From: Desulfobacterales bacterium RIFOXYA12_FULL_46_15
Lineage (GTDB): Bacteria > Desulfobacterota > Desulfobacteria > Desulfobacterales > Desulfobacteraceae
Length of the DNA: 34,150 nucleotides
NCBI GenBank assembly: GCA_001799395.1
Contig: MGTJ01000171.1
Location: 1-34,150, forward strand
Direction of reading: 5' to 3'
A program made the position numbers and the translations under genes. Shown here piece after piece: positions 16,157 through 26,632 of this stretch. The notes below the pieces were generated by a model. That model had not been told where the DNA came from, did no database searches, and saw only the letters and a list, made by a program, of their open reading frames with translations. Positions within the stretch are counted from its first letter, which is position 1, and every line of letters begins with the position of its first letter.

Positions 16157-18656
16157 AAAAATACCCCTTTTTTGCCATCAGTTCATCGTAGGTTCCCATT
16201 TCCACTATTTTACCGGCTTTTAAAAAAACGATTTTGTCATAGTCCTTTACGATATCAAGCCTGTGTACCACTGCAATCAATGTGCTCTTCCCTTTCCATT
16301 GACGGGACAGTACGTTTTGAATTCTTTTTTGAGAATTATTGTCAAGGGCTGACGTTGCCTCATCAAGGATCATTATCCGGGGTGATTTTAAAAAGGTCCT
16401 GGCAATGGCCAGTTTCTGCCGCTGGCCACCTGAAAGTTTATTCCCTTTTGTGCCGACATTGAAATTCATCCCTATTTCAATCATTTCCTCAAGAAAGCCT
16501 TCACTGATCAAGAGGGCAATAAGGTATTGATTGATTTTTTCCTGGTCTGCAGGATTGGCTGTTTTAACGATTCCAAACAGGATATTATTAAATATGGTTT
16601 GGGAATGAATATACTGGTCGTTTTTGAAAAAAGCTACGGCATGATCATGGTATTGCCTGATTTTTTCTTTAAACATAAATCTGCCTTCCAGGATCAGATT
16701 TACCATAAAGTCAGGAATAAGCGCGATTCGATGTTTTCCTGGTGAAAACCGTAACGCAAGTTCCAGTAATGCCAGGGTCTGCTTTTTTTCAAGTTGATGC
16801 AGGTTTTGATTTTTAATGGTCCTTACGACCTCTTCATATTTGTCAAATTCTTCTGTTTTTATGGGGCTTTGTTCGAAAAACAGTTTGTCTGGTGCTACAT
16901 TTTTAAGAATATCCACAGTCTGATAAGCAATTTCTTTGCCTAAAGTCAAAAGCGGCCGTTTCAGGTCTGCGTCATCGAGAAAATTAAGAAAAAACTGATT
17001 TTCCATTAGATTTTCATTTTTAAACTCATCTATTGCAGGAGCACCGAAAATAATGTTTTCTGTGATGTCGGCATAGGAAAGAAACTGATTTTCATCGAAA
17101 AATTCAACCCATTCGGCAATGGCTTCACCATATTGTTTCTGAAATGCCTGTCTCATTTTTATAATAACAGGGATAACCTCCTTTTCATTTTCACTAATAA
17201 CGGTATTTAATCCGAATCGTAACACATCTACAAACAAGCCGGATTGCTGCAGCACCTGTACAAGGTTATCCAGTTCAAGGGCGCAGTCTCCTTCAAGTGT
17301 ACACGTTTCACCATGAAGTGCCATATAGGAGTACATGAGATTCTCCTTAATGGTGCCCTCAAATATAAAGGGTGATTGTGATACCAATCCCATGTTCTGT
17401 GTAATGTCGGCCTTTGTAAGTTCGGAAATTTCCTTGGTTCCGATGGTGGCATGGCCTGATGTGTATTTGTAAAGCTGGGCAATGGAAAGGGCCAGCGAAC
17501 TTTTACCGCTTCCTGAGAATCCTACCAGGGCGACTTGTTCACCAGGGCCTATGTCCAGGTTGATATCATCCAGGAGCTTTACGCCTTCCGCGGTTTCCAG
17601 ATTCATACGGTTGATATTTATTGAACCCTCTAATTCATAGGGCTTTCGGTCATCGGATGTCAGGACGTTGTTTATCTGAACATCAAAATAGCTCATTGTT
17701 TTTTTATAATTGACTGATCCGTCCTGATAGACCTGGTAGAACTCGATCAGTTCTTTCCAGGGGTCATACAGTTTTTCCTGTGCTGACAAAAAGGCCACCA
17801 GGGCTCCCAGTCCCAATTGTCCTTTAATGGACAGATACCCGCCAATAATGAAGATGAGAAAGGGTCCCAGGTTAACAAAAAAATTGCTGGTTACCTTTAT
17901 GGCATATTTATTGGTGTTCCATTTGACTCTGATTTTCATCAAGTGGTCAACAATTCCGTCAAATTTGTTTTTTTCTATATCAAATGCACCATTGGCCTGG
18001 ACCTCATGGATACCGGCAACAGACTCGACAATTTTCGAGGATAATATCCGGGAGGAATTCATTCTTTTTCTATTATCCCGGTTCACCCGTTTTTGAATCA
18101 GCGGGATGACATATAGCATGATAGGATATAATGAAAAAGAAACGATCCCCAGCATGGGATTCAGGATAATGAGATATCCGGCAAAGGCCAGGAGGGTTAC
18201 AATGTTGATCAATGGCACGGCTATGGCCATTCCTATAAAATTACCAGGGACTGTCAGTTCATTGATAATGGAGTTTACAACCGTGCCGGGCGGGGTATTT
18301 CTAAAAAAATCCAAAGGGATTTTCAGAATATGATAGTACAATTGTTTCCGCATCTCAGCAGTAACTTTTTCACTGATTCGGGTTTGAATGATATTAATCA
18401 TCCATTTGAGCAATGAAGCCGATACAACGGCCAGAAGGTAGATCCCGCAATACTTTACCAGAAGTTCCGGTTTTCTTAGATTGATGGCTTCATTGATGAT
18501 TCTTTGCTGCAATTCAAGGGGAACCACCCGGATGGCGACCGTAATCAGAATAATGATCACCAGCAGGATCTGAAGCTTTACATTCCCATCCAATACCCAG
18601 GACGAAAGGGTTCTGTTCACGACAGGGATTTGTTTCCCCCGGGTTTTTATTTCCAA
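16131..18656 (-). CDS. ABC exporter half-transporter with long insertion in its ATPase domain
   Basis: This 841-residue protein has an N-terminal exporter-type membrane domain (about residues 25-300, TM287/288-MsbA-like) and an ATPase with Walker A GFSGSGKSS (379-387), Q427, signature LSGGQ (741-745), Walker B IMILDE (761-766) and H798. The Q-loop to signature distance is 314 residues, against roughly 80 in ordinary exporters. Three X-loop-like motifs occur in this span: TIKENL (435-440), ITENIIFG (531-538) and TIFNNILFG (687-695), suggesting extra copies of the helical subdomain were inserted. All catalytic residues remain, so the protein is probably active, likely as a homodimer. A TTG start at 18656 is supported by CGGAG about ten bases upstream. 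Substrate unknown; flanking genes are a methyltransferase and regulators. Confidence 0.9.
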   Translation of the reverse strand: MEIKTRGKQIPVVNRTLSSWVLDGNVKLQILLVIIILITVAIRVVPLELQQRIINEAINLRKPELLVKYCGIYLLAVVSASLLKWMINIIQTRISEKVTAEMRKQLYYHILKIPLDFFRNTPPGTVVNSIINELTVPGNFIGMAIAVPLINIVTLLAFAGYLIILNPMLGIVSFSLYPIMLYVIPLIQKRVNRDNRKRMNSSRILSSKIVESVAGIHEVQANGAFDIEKNKFDGIVDHLMKIRVKWNTNKYAIKVTSNFFVNLGPFLIFIIGGYLSIKGQLGLGALVAFLSAQEKLYDPWKELIEFYQVYQDGSVNYKKTMSYFDVQINNVLTSDDRKPYELEGSININRMNLETAEGVKLLDDINLDIGPGEQVALVGFSGSGKSSLALSIAQLYKYTSGHATIGTKEISELTKADITQNMGLVSQSPFIFEGTIKENLMYSYMALHGETCTLEGDCALELDNLVQVLQQSGLFVDVLRFGLNTVISENEKEVIPVIIKMRQAFQKQYGEAIAEWVEFFDENQFLSYADITENIIFGAPAIDEFKNENLMENQFFLNFLDDADLKRPLLTLGKEIAYQTVDILKNVAPDKLFFEQSPIKTEEFDKYEEVVRTIKNQNLHQLEKKQTLALLELALRFSPGKHRIALIPDFMVNLILEGRFMFKEKIRQYHDHAVAFFKNDQYIHSQTIFNNILFGIVKTANPADQEKINQYLIALLISEGFLEEMIEIGMNFNVGTKGNKLSGGQRQKLAIARTFLKSPRIMILDEATSALDNNSQKRIQNVLSRQWKGKSTLIAVVHRLDIVKDYDKIVFLKAGKIVEMGTYDELMAKKGYFYELAYEHK

Positions 18657-18746
18657 TGTTGTTATTCTCCGGATGAGTTCGTTCTGCTGTGTTTATAATA
18701 TAGTTTTATAGATTTAAAAAGGATTTTTTCAGACTTCTCAAAAGTG

Positions 18747-19259
18747 TTATAAGGAGCATTCAGTGCAAAAGGCCCCTGTCCGGTAAAGATAATAACGATC
18801 AGGCTTGACACCTGAGGGTTCGGGTAGTTTTTCCCAGGTATCGATATGGAACCGGATATTGCTGACAATCAAAGCGCCGGGTAACATTATAGGTTCCAGG
18901 AGGGGGCTGATCATATTGATTAATTTTTGGTATTCAGCATGATCACTAGTGCCGAAATCATTATGAAGCAGGGCTACCTTTTTGCCGAATAATTTTGCAG
19001 CCTTTGTCAATGTTAAGGTAATTTCGCCAATGAACATATGGTCTTCAGGTGGTGTGCATGAAGGGAAGGCTGCTATTCTCCGATCAAAAACATATATTTC
19101 ACGGTCAGGTAGTTTTTCGCGCAAATGATCATAGCTGCGCCCGTTGCCAAGGCCAAATTCAAAAACAATGCCGGGGATATCCTTGATCAATCCGGCTGCA
19201 TGATTCAAGCAGTCTCTCTGTGCTGTCATACGTCGAATAAAACTTTCCAGTTTGCTCAT
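18747..19259 (-). CDS. Small SAM-dependent methyltransferase
   Basis: This 170-residue class I methyltransferase has motif I as VFEFGLGNGRSYDHLRE (about residues 31-47) and the acidic strand-2 end as IYVFDRRIAA. The following sequence resembles the short PF12692-type S-adenosylmethionine methyltransferase family (GNGR-TYDHLR and VFDR motifs). Substrate is unknown. The ATG at 19259 has AAAGAGAG upstream. It is the first gene of the minus-strand unit; the exporter starts 90 bases later. A role in modifying the exported compound is possible but is only inferred from position. Confidence 0.8.
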   Translation of the reverse strand: MSKLESFIRRMTAQRDCLNHAAGLIKDIPGIVFEFGLGNGRSYDHLREKLPDREIYVFDRRIAAFPSCTPPEDHMFIGEITLTLTKAAKLFGKKVALLHNDFGTSDHAEYQKLINMISPLLEPIMLPGALIVSNIRFHIDTWEKLPEPSGVKPDRYYLYRTGAFCTECSL

Positions 19260-19302
19260 AATTTTAACTCTCTTTTAAAAATTGCCTTTTTCTAAAAATA
19301 AA

Positions 19303-19334
19303 AACGGGATTTGCCCTGAGGAGCAAATCCCGTT
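19303..19334 (-). terminator. Strong intrinsic terminator downstream of the porin gene
   Basis: A perfect 12-bp stem, AACGGGATTTGC / GCAAATCCCGTT, encloses an eight-base loop. On the minus strand it is followed by a T-rich tail (TTTTTATTTTTAGA), and on the plus strand by TCAATTTTTAG. It lies 30 bases after the porin stop and 44 bases before the methyltransferase start, so it separates the porin transcript from the exporter unit. Confidence 0.9.
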
Positions 19335-19363
19335 CAATTTTTAGCAAAATTTAAAAAAAATGC

Positions 19364-20602
19364 TTAAAAATTTACACCCAGGCGGAAAAGACCTTCCACT
19401 ACAGCATCGTCGTTACGATTGTCTGAATAATCGGAATCCACATAGGCTACACCACCGGATACAACAACGCCCGGCATCCAAACATAGTCAAAGTTTCCAA
19501 GTGCATAGAATCTGCTTTCCAGGATGTCGTTTTTATTGGGTTCTGCATAGGCAAGCTTGGCAAACAGAGTCAGCTCTTTAGTAGCCTGGAACTGACCATT
19601 GGCAACCAGACCCAGGGCACCTTTACCGTTACCGGAAAGATCAAAAATATCGTTTGTTACTCCGCTGAAGGTTGGGTTACCATTTGCGCCGTAACCGCGA
19701 TATCCGGTGTAAGTACCTCTGTCATAACCTAAATGGCCTGCGAAATCGATGGGGTTGAATGCAGCATCATCAGAAATGTTTGTAACCTGAACTTCATCAG
19801 AATCCACATCTTCTGCATACAGACCCAATATACCGGCTTTAAAAGCATCGGTAATGGGGGAATCAAATGATACAAATCCCTGTGTCCCGGCATAATCAGT
19901 GGTTGCGCCATTGTCGCCGCTGAATGCGGTTATTTCAGCCTTGAGAACGGCCTTGCCGAACGGAACCGTCGTATAGACTGAATAACCGTCGATGGTATTG
20001 TCAACGCTGACATTTGCAAGAGAACTCTGGTCTAATCTTGCCCATGAAAAACCAACATCATAAGCACCGGCTTTATAATCGATTCCGGCACCATAAATAT
20101 CATTGTCATCATTGGCGCCATTATCAGTTGTAGTATCACCGACCGTTCCGCCTTCAGATTCTTTGGAATAGAGGAACCGAAGACCAACAGGTTTCAGATC
20201 CACGTCAGCCATAATTCCCTGGAACTGATCACTCCAGAGGGTTCCATGTGCCCATCCGCCAGCCTGCTGACCTACATTAAATGTAAAAATGCCGCTTTTA
20301 ACCGTTACAAAAGCATAATCAACCATGATGGTATCAGTACCGGTATCCGGTCTGTAGCCGTCACCCCAGGTCATTTCATCAAAATCACCGCGGAGGGTTG
20401 CGCTGACATTGTCATTGACCAGCCATTTGAACTGAGCCCGGAATCTCTGTCTGAAATATTGAGCTTCTTCGCCTGTGCCCGGATCTTCATGAATTGCCAG
20501 TGCACGATACTGGCCGCTGGTTTTGAGCTCGCTTGCCATTGCAGGTACAACAAAGCAAGCAGAGATCATTGCGATTGCAATCACTAATGCTAGTTTTTTC
20601 AT
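19364..20602 (-). CDS. Outer-membrane porin
   Basis: The 412-residue precursor has a signal peptide (MKKLALVIAIAMISACFVVPAMA, cut near residue 23). The mature protein is rich in alternating polar/aromatic strands and Asp/Gly/Asn loops (for example the repeated GYRGYG- and DDNDIYG-type loops). It ends in RLGVNF, a final strand closing on Phe as outer-membrane beta-barrels require for BAM recognition. Residues such as RQRFRAQFKWLVNDNVSATLRGDF resemble porins described from other deltaproteobacteria. It would form a general diffusion channel for small solutes; specificity is not evident. AAAGGA precedes the ATG. It has its own promoter, a leader of about 145 bases and a terminator, consistent with a highly expressed single-gene transcript. 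Confidence 0.9.
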   Translation of the reverse strand: MKKLALVIAIAMISACFVVPAMASELKTSGQYRALAIHEDPGTGEEAQYFRQRFRAQFKWLVNDNVSATLRGDFDEMTWGDGYRPDTGTDTIMVDYAFVTVKSGIFTFNVGQQAGGWAHGTLWSDQFQGIMADVDLKPVGLRFLYSKESEGGTVGDTTTDNGANDDNDIYGAGIDYKAGAYDVGFSWARLDQSSLANVSVDNTIDGYSVYTTVPFGKAVLKAEITAFSGDNGATTDYAGTQGFVSFDSPITDAFKAGILGLYAEDVDSDEVQVTNISDDAAFNPIDFAGHLGYDRGTYTGYRGYGANGNPTFSGVTNDIFDLSGNGKGALGLVANGQFQATKELTLFAKLAYAEPNKNDILESRFYALGNFDYVWMPGVVVSGGVAYVDSDYSDNRNDDAVVEGLFRLGVNF

Positions 20603-20633
20603 CTCTTTTCCTTTTTTTAAAAAAGTTAAATTT

Positions 20634-20668
20634 TTTTTTATTGCACTCCTTTTAAATGCAATAAAAAA
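20634..20668 (-). promoter_or_regulatory. 12-bp inverted repeat in the porin leader
   Basis: Arms at 20634-20645 and 20657-20668 are exact inverted copies (TTTTTTATTGCA on plus), around an 11-base loop that on the transcript strand contains AAAAGGAG. It lies about 32-65 bases before the porin start in the untranslated leader. It could affect mRNA stability or act as a protein or small-RNA site; A-runs follow on both strands, so it is not a terminator. Confidence 0.5.
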
Positions 20669-20752
20669 CTTTTGTTGGGCCTAACCTTAAAAAATCGTTC
20701 AGAAGCCTTTTATTTCCGGCATCCCCCCTTTCTTCTCAGATTAATGCTTTGA

Positions 20753-20783
20753 ATGATAAACCATAATCCAGGATAGGTGTCAA
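20753..20783 (-). promoter_or_regulatory. Candidate sigma-70 promoter of the porin gene
   Basis: On the minus strand a perfect TTGACA (20783-20778) is followed 19 bases later by TATCAT (20758-20753). The -35 matches the consensus exactly and the -10 in five of six bases; the spacing is slightly long. Transcription would start near 20746, giving a leader of about 145 bases. Confidence 0.45.
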
Positions 20784-20848
20784 TGGAAAAATCGTATTTT
20801 TATTAAAACTTCTATTAAACTCAGCAAAAAATATGCTTAAAAAACGCA

Positions 20849-21469
20849 TTACCAGATCTTCCACCAGGGTTTTTTGCGTTCTCCCGGCTCTTGAACCGGC
20901 ATCATCCGTTCCGGATTCAACCGCCGTAAATCTTCTTCTGTAATGATTTTTTCATTTTTGTATTTCTCATAGGACGCTGTTGTACGATCAAATATTTTTT
21001 TATTGATTTTAGCAGCAACAACGTCCACTTTTGATATCAGTTTATCAAGTGTCCCGGACTGGTCAAAGAAGGTGATATATGATTTTGTCTTCAAATTCCA
21101 CACCTTTGTGTCAATACTGTAGGCACCGGCAAACTCTGTGATGATTCCTGTAATCACATAATCGGCATTTGTTTTTTCTCCGATTTTGAGAACTGCATTG
21201 CTTTCATAGATTTCCTTGATTCCGGATAGAGCTTTGTCCACAATTGATTGCCGGACAATAGTCACATTGTTTTTCCAGGAAAGTCTTGATTCAAGCATGG
21301 CCAGGATTCCGGATGTCATATAGGAAAGGTCATTTTCGGTATTTGCTTCAAAAGGGATGATGACCACTTTTTTCAGGGTGTTTACAGCGGCGATGCCTGA
21401 AGAAAAGGGGATCAATAGGGCCATCAGCAGGAGAAGAAAACTTTTTTTTACAGGATAATATTTTTTCAC
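20849..21469 (-). CDS. Exported TolB/FlgO-like small protein
   Basis: The 206-residue protein has a signal peptide (basic start, LLLLMALLIPFSSGIAA, cut near residue 27). The mature part follows the FlgO/CsgG/TolB-N pattern: VVIIPFEANTENDLSYMTSGILAMLESRL, then VTIVRQSIVDKAL, then a KIGEKTNADYVITGIITEF strand-turn. Such domains occur in periplasmic or outer-membrane assembly factors; the exact role here is unknown. A basic, proline-rich tail ends in KKPWWKIW. No lipobox cysteine is seen at the signal cleavage site. The GTG start has CGGAG eight bases upstream and lies 15 bases after gatB, with which it is probably cotranscribed. Confidence 0.75.
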   Translation of the reverse strand: MKKYYPVKKSFLLLLMALLIPFSSGIAAVNTLKKVVIIPFEANTENDLSYMTSGILAMLESRLSWKNNVTIVRQSIVDKALSGIKEIYESNAVLKIGEKTNADYVITGIITEFAGAYSIDTKVWNLKTKSYITFFDQSGTLDKLISKVDVVAAKINKKIFDRTTASYEKYKNEKIITEEDLRRLNPERMMPVQEPGERKKPWWKIW

Positions 21470-21483
21470 TGATATGCTCCGTT

Positions 21484-22914
21484 TTACATTAATTTTGTTT
21501 TCAATAAAGGAGTAACAATTTTAGGATCTGCCTTGCCCTTTGTTTTTTTCATGACCTGGCCCATAAAAAAGCTGAAAAGTTTTGTTTTACCGGTCCTGTA
21601 GGCTGCCGTTTCTTCCGGGTTTTCATTGATGACGGTCATGACGGCGGATTCAAGCTCCGAGACATCGGAAACCTGTTCAAGTCCTTTTTCCTGAACAATT
21701 CTCTCCGGGTCTTTCAGGGTTTCAACCATAAGATCAAATACGGTTTTGGCTGCATTGGCATTGATCTTCCCATTTTCAATGAGAAGGAGCAATTTTGAAA
21801 CAGCTTCTGCAGTGACCGGCGATTCGGTGATGGGTATGCCTTTTGTGTTGAGCATACCCAGAAGGATGGTCATGACCCAGTTGGCTGCCTGCTTTTTATC
21901 CTTGAGAGGACCGGCTGCTTTTTCAAAGAAATCAGCCAGCGCAAGGGTCGAGGTCAATACTCCTGCATCCGTATCGGAAAGGGCATATTGTTTTACAAAC
22001 CGGGATAATTTTGCATCCGGCAGTTCAGGCATTTCCTTTTCAACAGCTTTGATCCATGTTTCATCTAAAATGAGCGGAACAAGATCGGGGTCAGGGAAAT
22101 ACCGGTAGTCATGGGCTTCTTCCTTGCCTCGCATGGAAACGGTTTTATTTTTCGATGGGTCCCAGAGCCGTGTTTCCTGGATAACGGAGTTGCCTTCGCT
22201 TAAGACATAAGCCTGGCGTTCTATTTCATAGGTAATGGCTTTTTCAATATGCTTAAACGAGTTCAGGTTTTTTAGTTCGGTGCGAGTGCCGAATTCTTTT
22301 TTACCCAGGGGTCTTAAGGATATATTGGCATCACACCTAAAACTGCCTTCCTCCATATTGCCGTCACAGACATCAATATATTTGAGGATGTTGTGGAGTT
22401 TTCTTAAATAAGCGCCGGCTTCTTCTGCCGATCGTATATCAGGGTCGCTCACGATTTCGATAAGAGGGACGCCGGTTCTGTTGAGATCCACCATGCTTTT
22501 GGACCGTGCCGGATCATGGATGAGTTTCCCTGCATCCTCTTCCATGTGAATTCGCGTAATACCAATTTTTTTTAAGCCTGACATATTTGTCTCAATTTCA
22601 AGAAAACCGTGTTCTGCAATGGGTGCGGCATACTGTGAGATCTGGTAACCTTTGGGAAGGTCCGGGTAAAAGTAGTTTTTACGGTCAAACCGGCTTTCCC
22701 GGTTGATCCGGCAATGGGTGGCGAGGCAGGCTTTGATGGCAAAGCTGACGGCCAGCCGGTTCAAGACCGGCAGGACCCCGGGCATTCCGGTACAGACCGG
22801 GCAGGTATTGGCATTGGGGGGTTTTCCGAATTCAGTTGAGCAACTGCAGAAAATTTTGGTTTTTGTTTTAAGTTGCGCATGGACTTCAAGGCCTATGACC
22901 GGTTCAAACTGCAT
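21484..22914 (-). CDS. gatB: Aspartyl/glutamyl-tRNA amidotransferase subunit B
   Basis: The 476-residue protein is of normal GatB length and begins [23 protein letters not shown]. The zinc-binding cysteines CSCSTEFG...[17 protein letters not shown] (residues 23-52), the [15 protein letters not shown] segment and [14 protein letters not shown] are GatB signatures. A C-terminal GatB/YqeY tRNA-binding domain ends in KGKADPKIV. With GatA and GatC (not in this window) it transamidates Glu-tRNA(Gln) and/or Asp-tRNA(Asn) in the cytoplasm. Its presence fits a non-discriminating GluRS, such as the gltX product encoded at 28887-27472. The ATG is preceded by an AGGAAAAG about ten bases upstream. Confidence 0.97.
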   Translation of the reverse strand: MQFEPVIGLEVHAQLKTKTKIFCSCSTEFGKPPNANTCPVCTGMPGVLPVLNRLAVSFAIKACLATHCRINRESRFDRKNYFYPDLPKGYQISQYAAPIAEHGFLEIETNMSGLKKIGITRIHMEEDAGKLIHDPARSKSMVDLNRTGVPLIEIVSDPDIRSAEEAGAYLRKLHNILKYIDVCDGNMEEGSFRCDANISLRPLGKKEFGTRTELKNLNSFKHIEKAITYEIERQAYVLSEGNSVIQETRLWDPSKNKTVSMRGKEEAHDYRYFPDPDLVPLILDETWIKAVEKEMPELPDAKLSRFVKQYALSDTDAGVLTSTLALADFFEKAAGPLKDKKQAANWVMTILLGMLNTKGIPITESPVTAEAVSKLLLLIENGKINANAAKTVFDLMVETLKDPERIVQEKGLEQVSDVSELESAVMTVINENPEETAAYRTGKTKLFSFFMGQVMKKTKGKADPKIVTPLLKTKLM

Positions 22915-22977
22915 GTGAAATATCTTTTCCTGTTAATATATTGCATTGCCGTTAAATAATAACATCCTTATATAGCC

Positions 22978-23003
22978 TTGATATTTTCAATAATCAATAT
23001 AAT
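22978..23003 (+). promoter_or_regulatory. Possible promoter for the DUF2065-queA-tgt genes
   Basis: A perfect -10 box TATAAT lies at 22998-23003 in the 194-base gap after gatB. The -35 is weak: TTGATA at 22978-22983 is only 14 bases away, shorter than usual. Transcription would begin near 23010, about 100 bases before the first gene. Confidence 0.3.
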
Positions 23004-23108
23004 TTTTATTGCATAAAAAAGGCCGAAACTATAAAAATGATACCGACTGATTCAACTGTCACACGGATCAAAACAGGATTGGGAAAAAGGACTCGAAAAA
23101 AGGATCGG

Positions 23109-23305
23109 ATGAATATGAAGTTTTTTTTATGTGTCATGGGTATGGTCATGATTGTGGAAGGCTTACCGTACTTTGCATTTCCCTCGAAAATGAAGGAAAT
23201 GGTTCTTATGATGGTTGGCCTTGATGACGAAAAGCTAAGAAAATTCGGATTTTCCCTTATGCTGACCGGGCTTTTTCTTGTTTATTTTGTGATGAAAGGA
23301 TTCTG

Positions 23306-23306
<1 letters not shown>
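23109..23306 (+). CDS. DUF2065 (YjeT-like) small membrane protein
   Basis: The 65-residue protein starting MNMKFFLCVMGMVMIVEGLPYFAFP matches the DUF2065/YjeT pattern: a first membrane helix ending in VEGL, the short loop with FPSKMKEM, then LRKFGFSLMLTGLFLVYFVMKGF as a second helix. The frame is open from 23037 but the upstream residues are charged and non-homologous; the ATG at 23109 follows AAAAAGGA (four-base spacing), while the ATG at 23115 gives ten. Function is unknown; in enterobacteria the homologue lies near hflK/hflC. Here it is the first gene before queA, which it overlaps by one base (TGATG). Confidence 0.85.
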
Positions 23307-25529
<2,223 letters not shown>

Positions 25530-25545
25530 GGAAAGTTGAGATATC

Positions 25546-25899
25546 ATGCATGAAATGGGAATCGCCGAACAACTGGTGCAAATAGCTTTGGATGCCATTC
25601 CAAAGGATATTAAAAATCCAAAGGTGGACATTATCCATCTTAAAATCGGAAAGCTTGCTTCTGTCGTTGAACACAGCCTTACCTTCTGTTTTGAAATCAT
25701 TACAAAGGATACAGCCCTTGAGAATGCACGGCTTGAAATTGATTTTGTACCGGTGAGGGTTCACTGCAAATCCTGTGATCACTCCTGGGAGGTAACCGGG
25801 CCTGTGTTCCAATGCCCATTTTGCAAGGACGGCGATGTTGAAATGATCAGCGGCCGGGAAATTGAAATTATCTCCCTTGAGCTTGAAGAAACCCCTTAA
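25546..25899 (+). CDS. hypA: Hydrogenase nickel-insertion protein HypA
   Basis: The 117-residue protein begins MHEMGIAEQLV with the invariant nickel-binding His2 and Glu3. The zinc finger is present: CKSC (residues 66-69 region) and CPFC further on. The length is normal for HypA. It passes nickel to NiFe hydrogenase large-subunit precursors together with HypB, encoded next. A GAAAG-type site precedes the ATG. No hydrogenase structural genes are in the window. Confidence 0.96.
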   Translation: MHEMGIAEQLVQIALDAIPKDIKNPKVDIIHLKIGKLASVVEHSLTFCFEIITKDTALENARLEIDFVPVRVHCKSCDHSWEVTGPVFQCPFCKDGDVEMISGREIEIISLELEETP

Positions 25900-25933
25900 A
25901 CCAATAAATCCTTAATCGGAACGGAAAAGAACA

Positions 25934-26608
25934 ATGGAAATCAAAATTCAAAAAAAAGTTCTGGAAGCCAATGAAACAGAGGCTGAAAAAAACAGGAAAT
26001 TTTTCAAAAAAGAAAATGTGTTTGTTCTGAACATGATGTCCTCTCCCGGCTCCGGAAAGACAGAAACCCTCTGCAAAACGCTGACAAGACTGATGCCCGG
26101 GATAAGGGCAGGGGTGATAGTGGGCGATATCTGTACCACCAACGATGCGGACAGGCTTGTTAAAACAGGGGCCAGGGTCATCCAGATCAATACGGATCAG
26201 TTCGGCGGGGACTGCCATCTTTCAGCACCGCTTGTCATGGATTCGGCACGAAAAATAGGATGTGAAGACATTGATCTTCTGATCGTTGAAAATATCGGGA
26301 ATCTGGTCTGTCCGGCAGAGTTTGATATTGGTGAAGATTCAAGGGCTGTGGTGTTAAGCGTTACCGAAGGAGAAGACAAACCCTTGAAATATCCCTTGAT
26401 GTTCCGGGTGGCGGATGTGGCTATTTTAAATAAAATTGATCTTCTGCCCTATCTGGATGTGGATAGAAACCTTGCTGTAGATAATATGAAAAAAGTACAC
26501 CCTCACCTCCCGGTATTTGAAATGTCGGCCAAAACTGAAGAAGGATATGAACCCTGGCTTGACTGGCTGAAAATAAAAGTGTTTGAAAAAACAGGAAAAG
26601 GGCTTTAG
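25934..26608 (+). CDS. hypB: Hydrogenase nickel-insertion GTPase HypB
   Basis: The 224-residue GTPase has a P-loop SSPGSGKTE (36-44), the dimer nickel/zinc site C94-H95 and C126, and the base-recognition motif NKID (166-169). The N-terminus lacks both the CxxCGC high-affinity nickel motif and a histidine-rich stretch, so this is the minimal form that relies on the G-domain metal site. It lies 34 bases after hypA and 24 bases before the Memo-family gene. Confidence 0.96.
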   Translation: MEIKIQKKVLEANETEAEKNRKFFKKENVFVLNMMSSPGSGKTETLCKTLTRLMPGIRAGVIVGDICTTNDADRLVKTGARVIQINTDQFGGDCHLSAPLVMDSARKIGCEDIDLLIVENIGNLVCPAEFDIGEDSRAVVLSVTEGEDKPLKYPLMFRVADVAILNKIDLLPYLDVDRNLAVDNMKKVHPHLPVFEMSAKTEEGYEPWLDWLKIKVFEKTGKGL

Positions 26609-26632
26609 GAAAAAAAAAGAAAGGGGGGAGCC

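Noticed and set aside
20634-20668. Terminator upstream of the porin
   Set aside because: The stem is almost pure AT and is followed by A-runs rather than T-runs on both strands.
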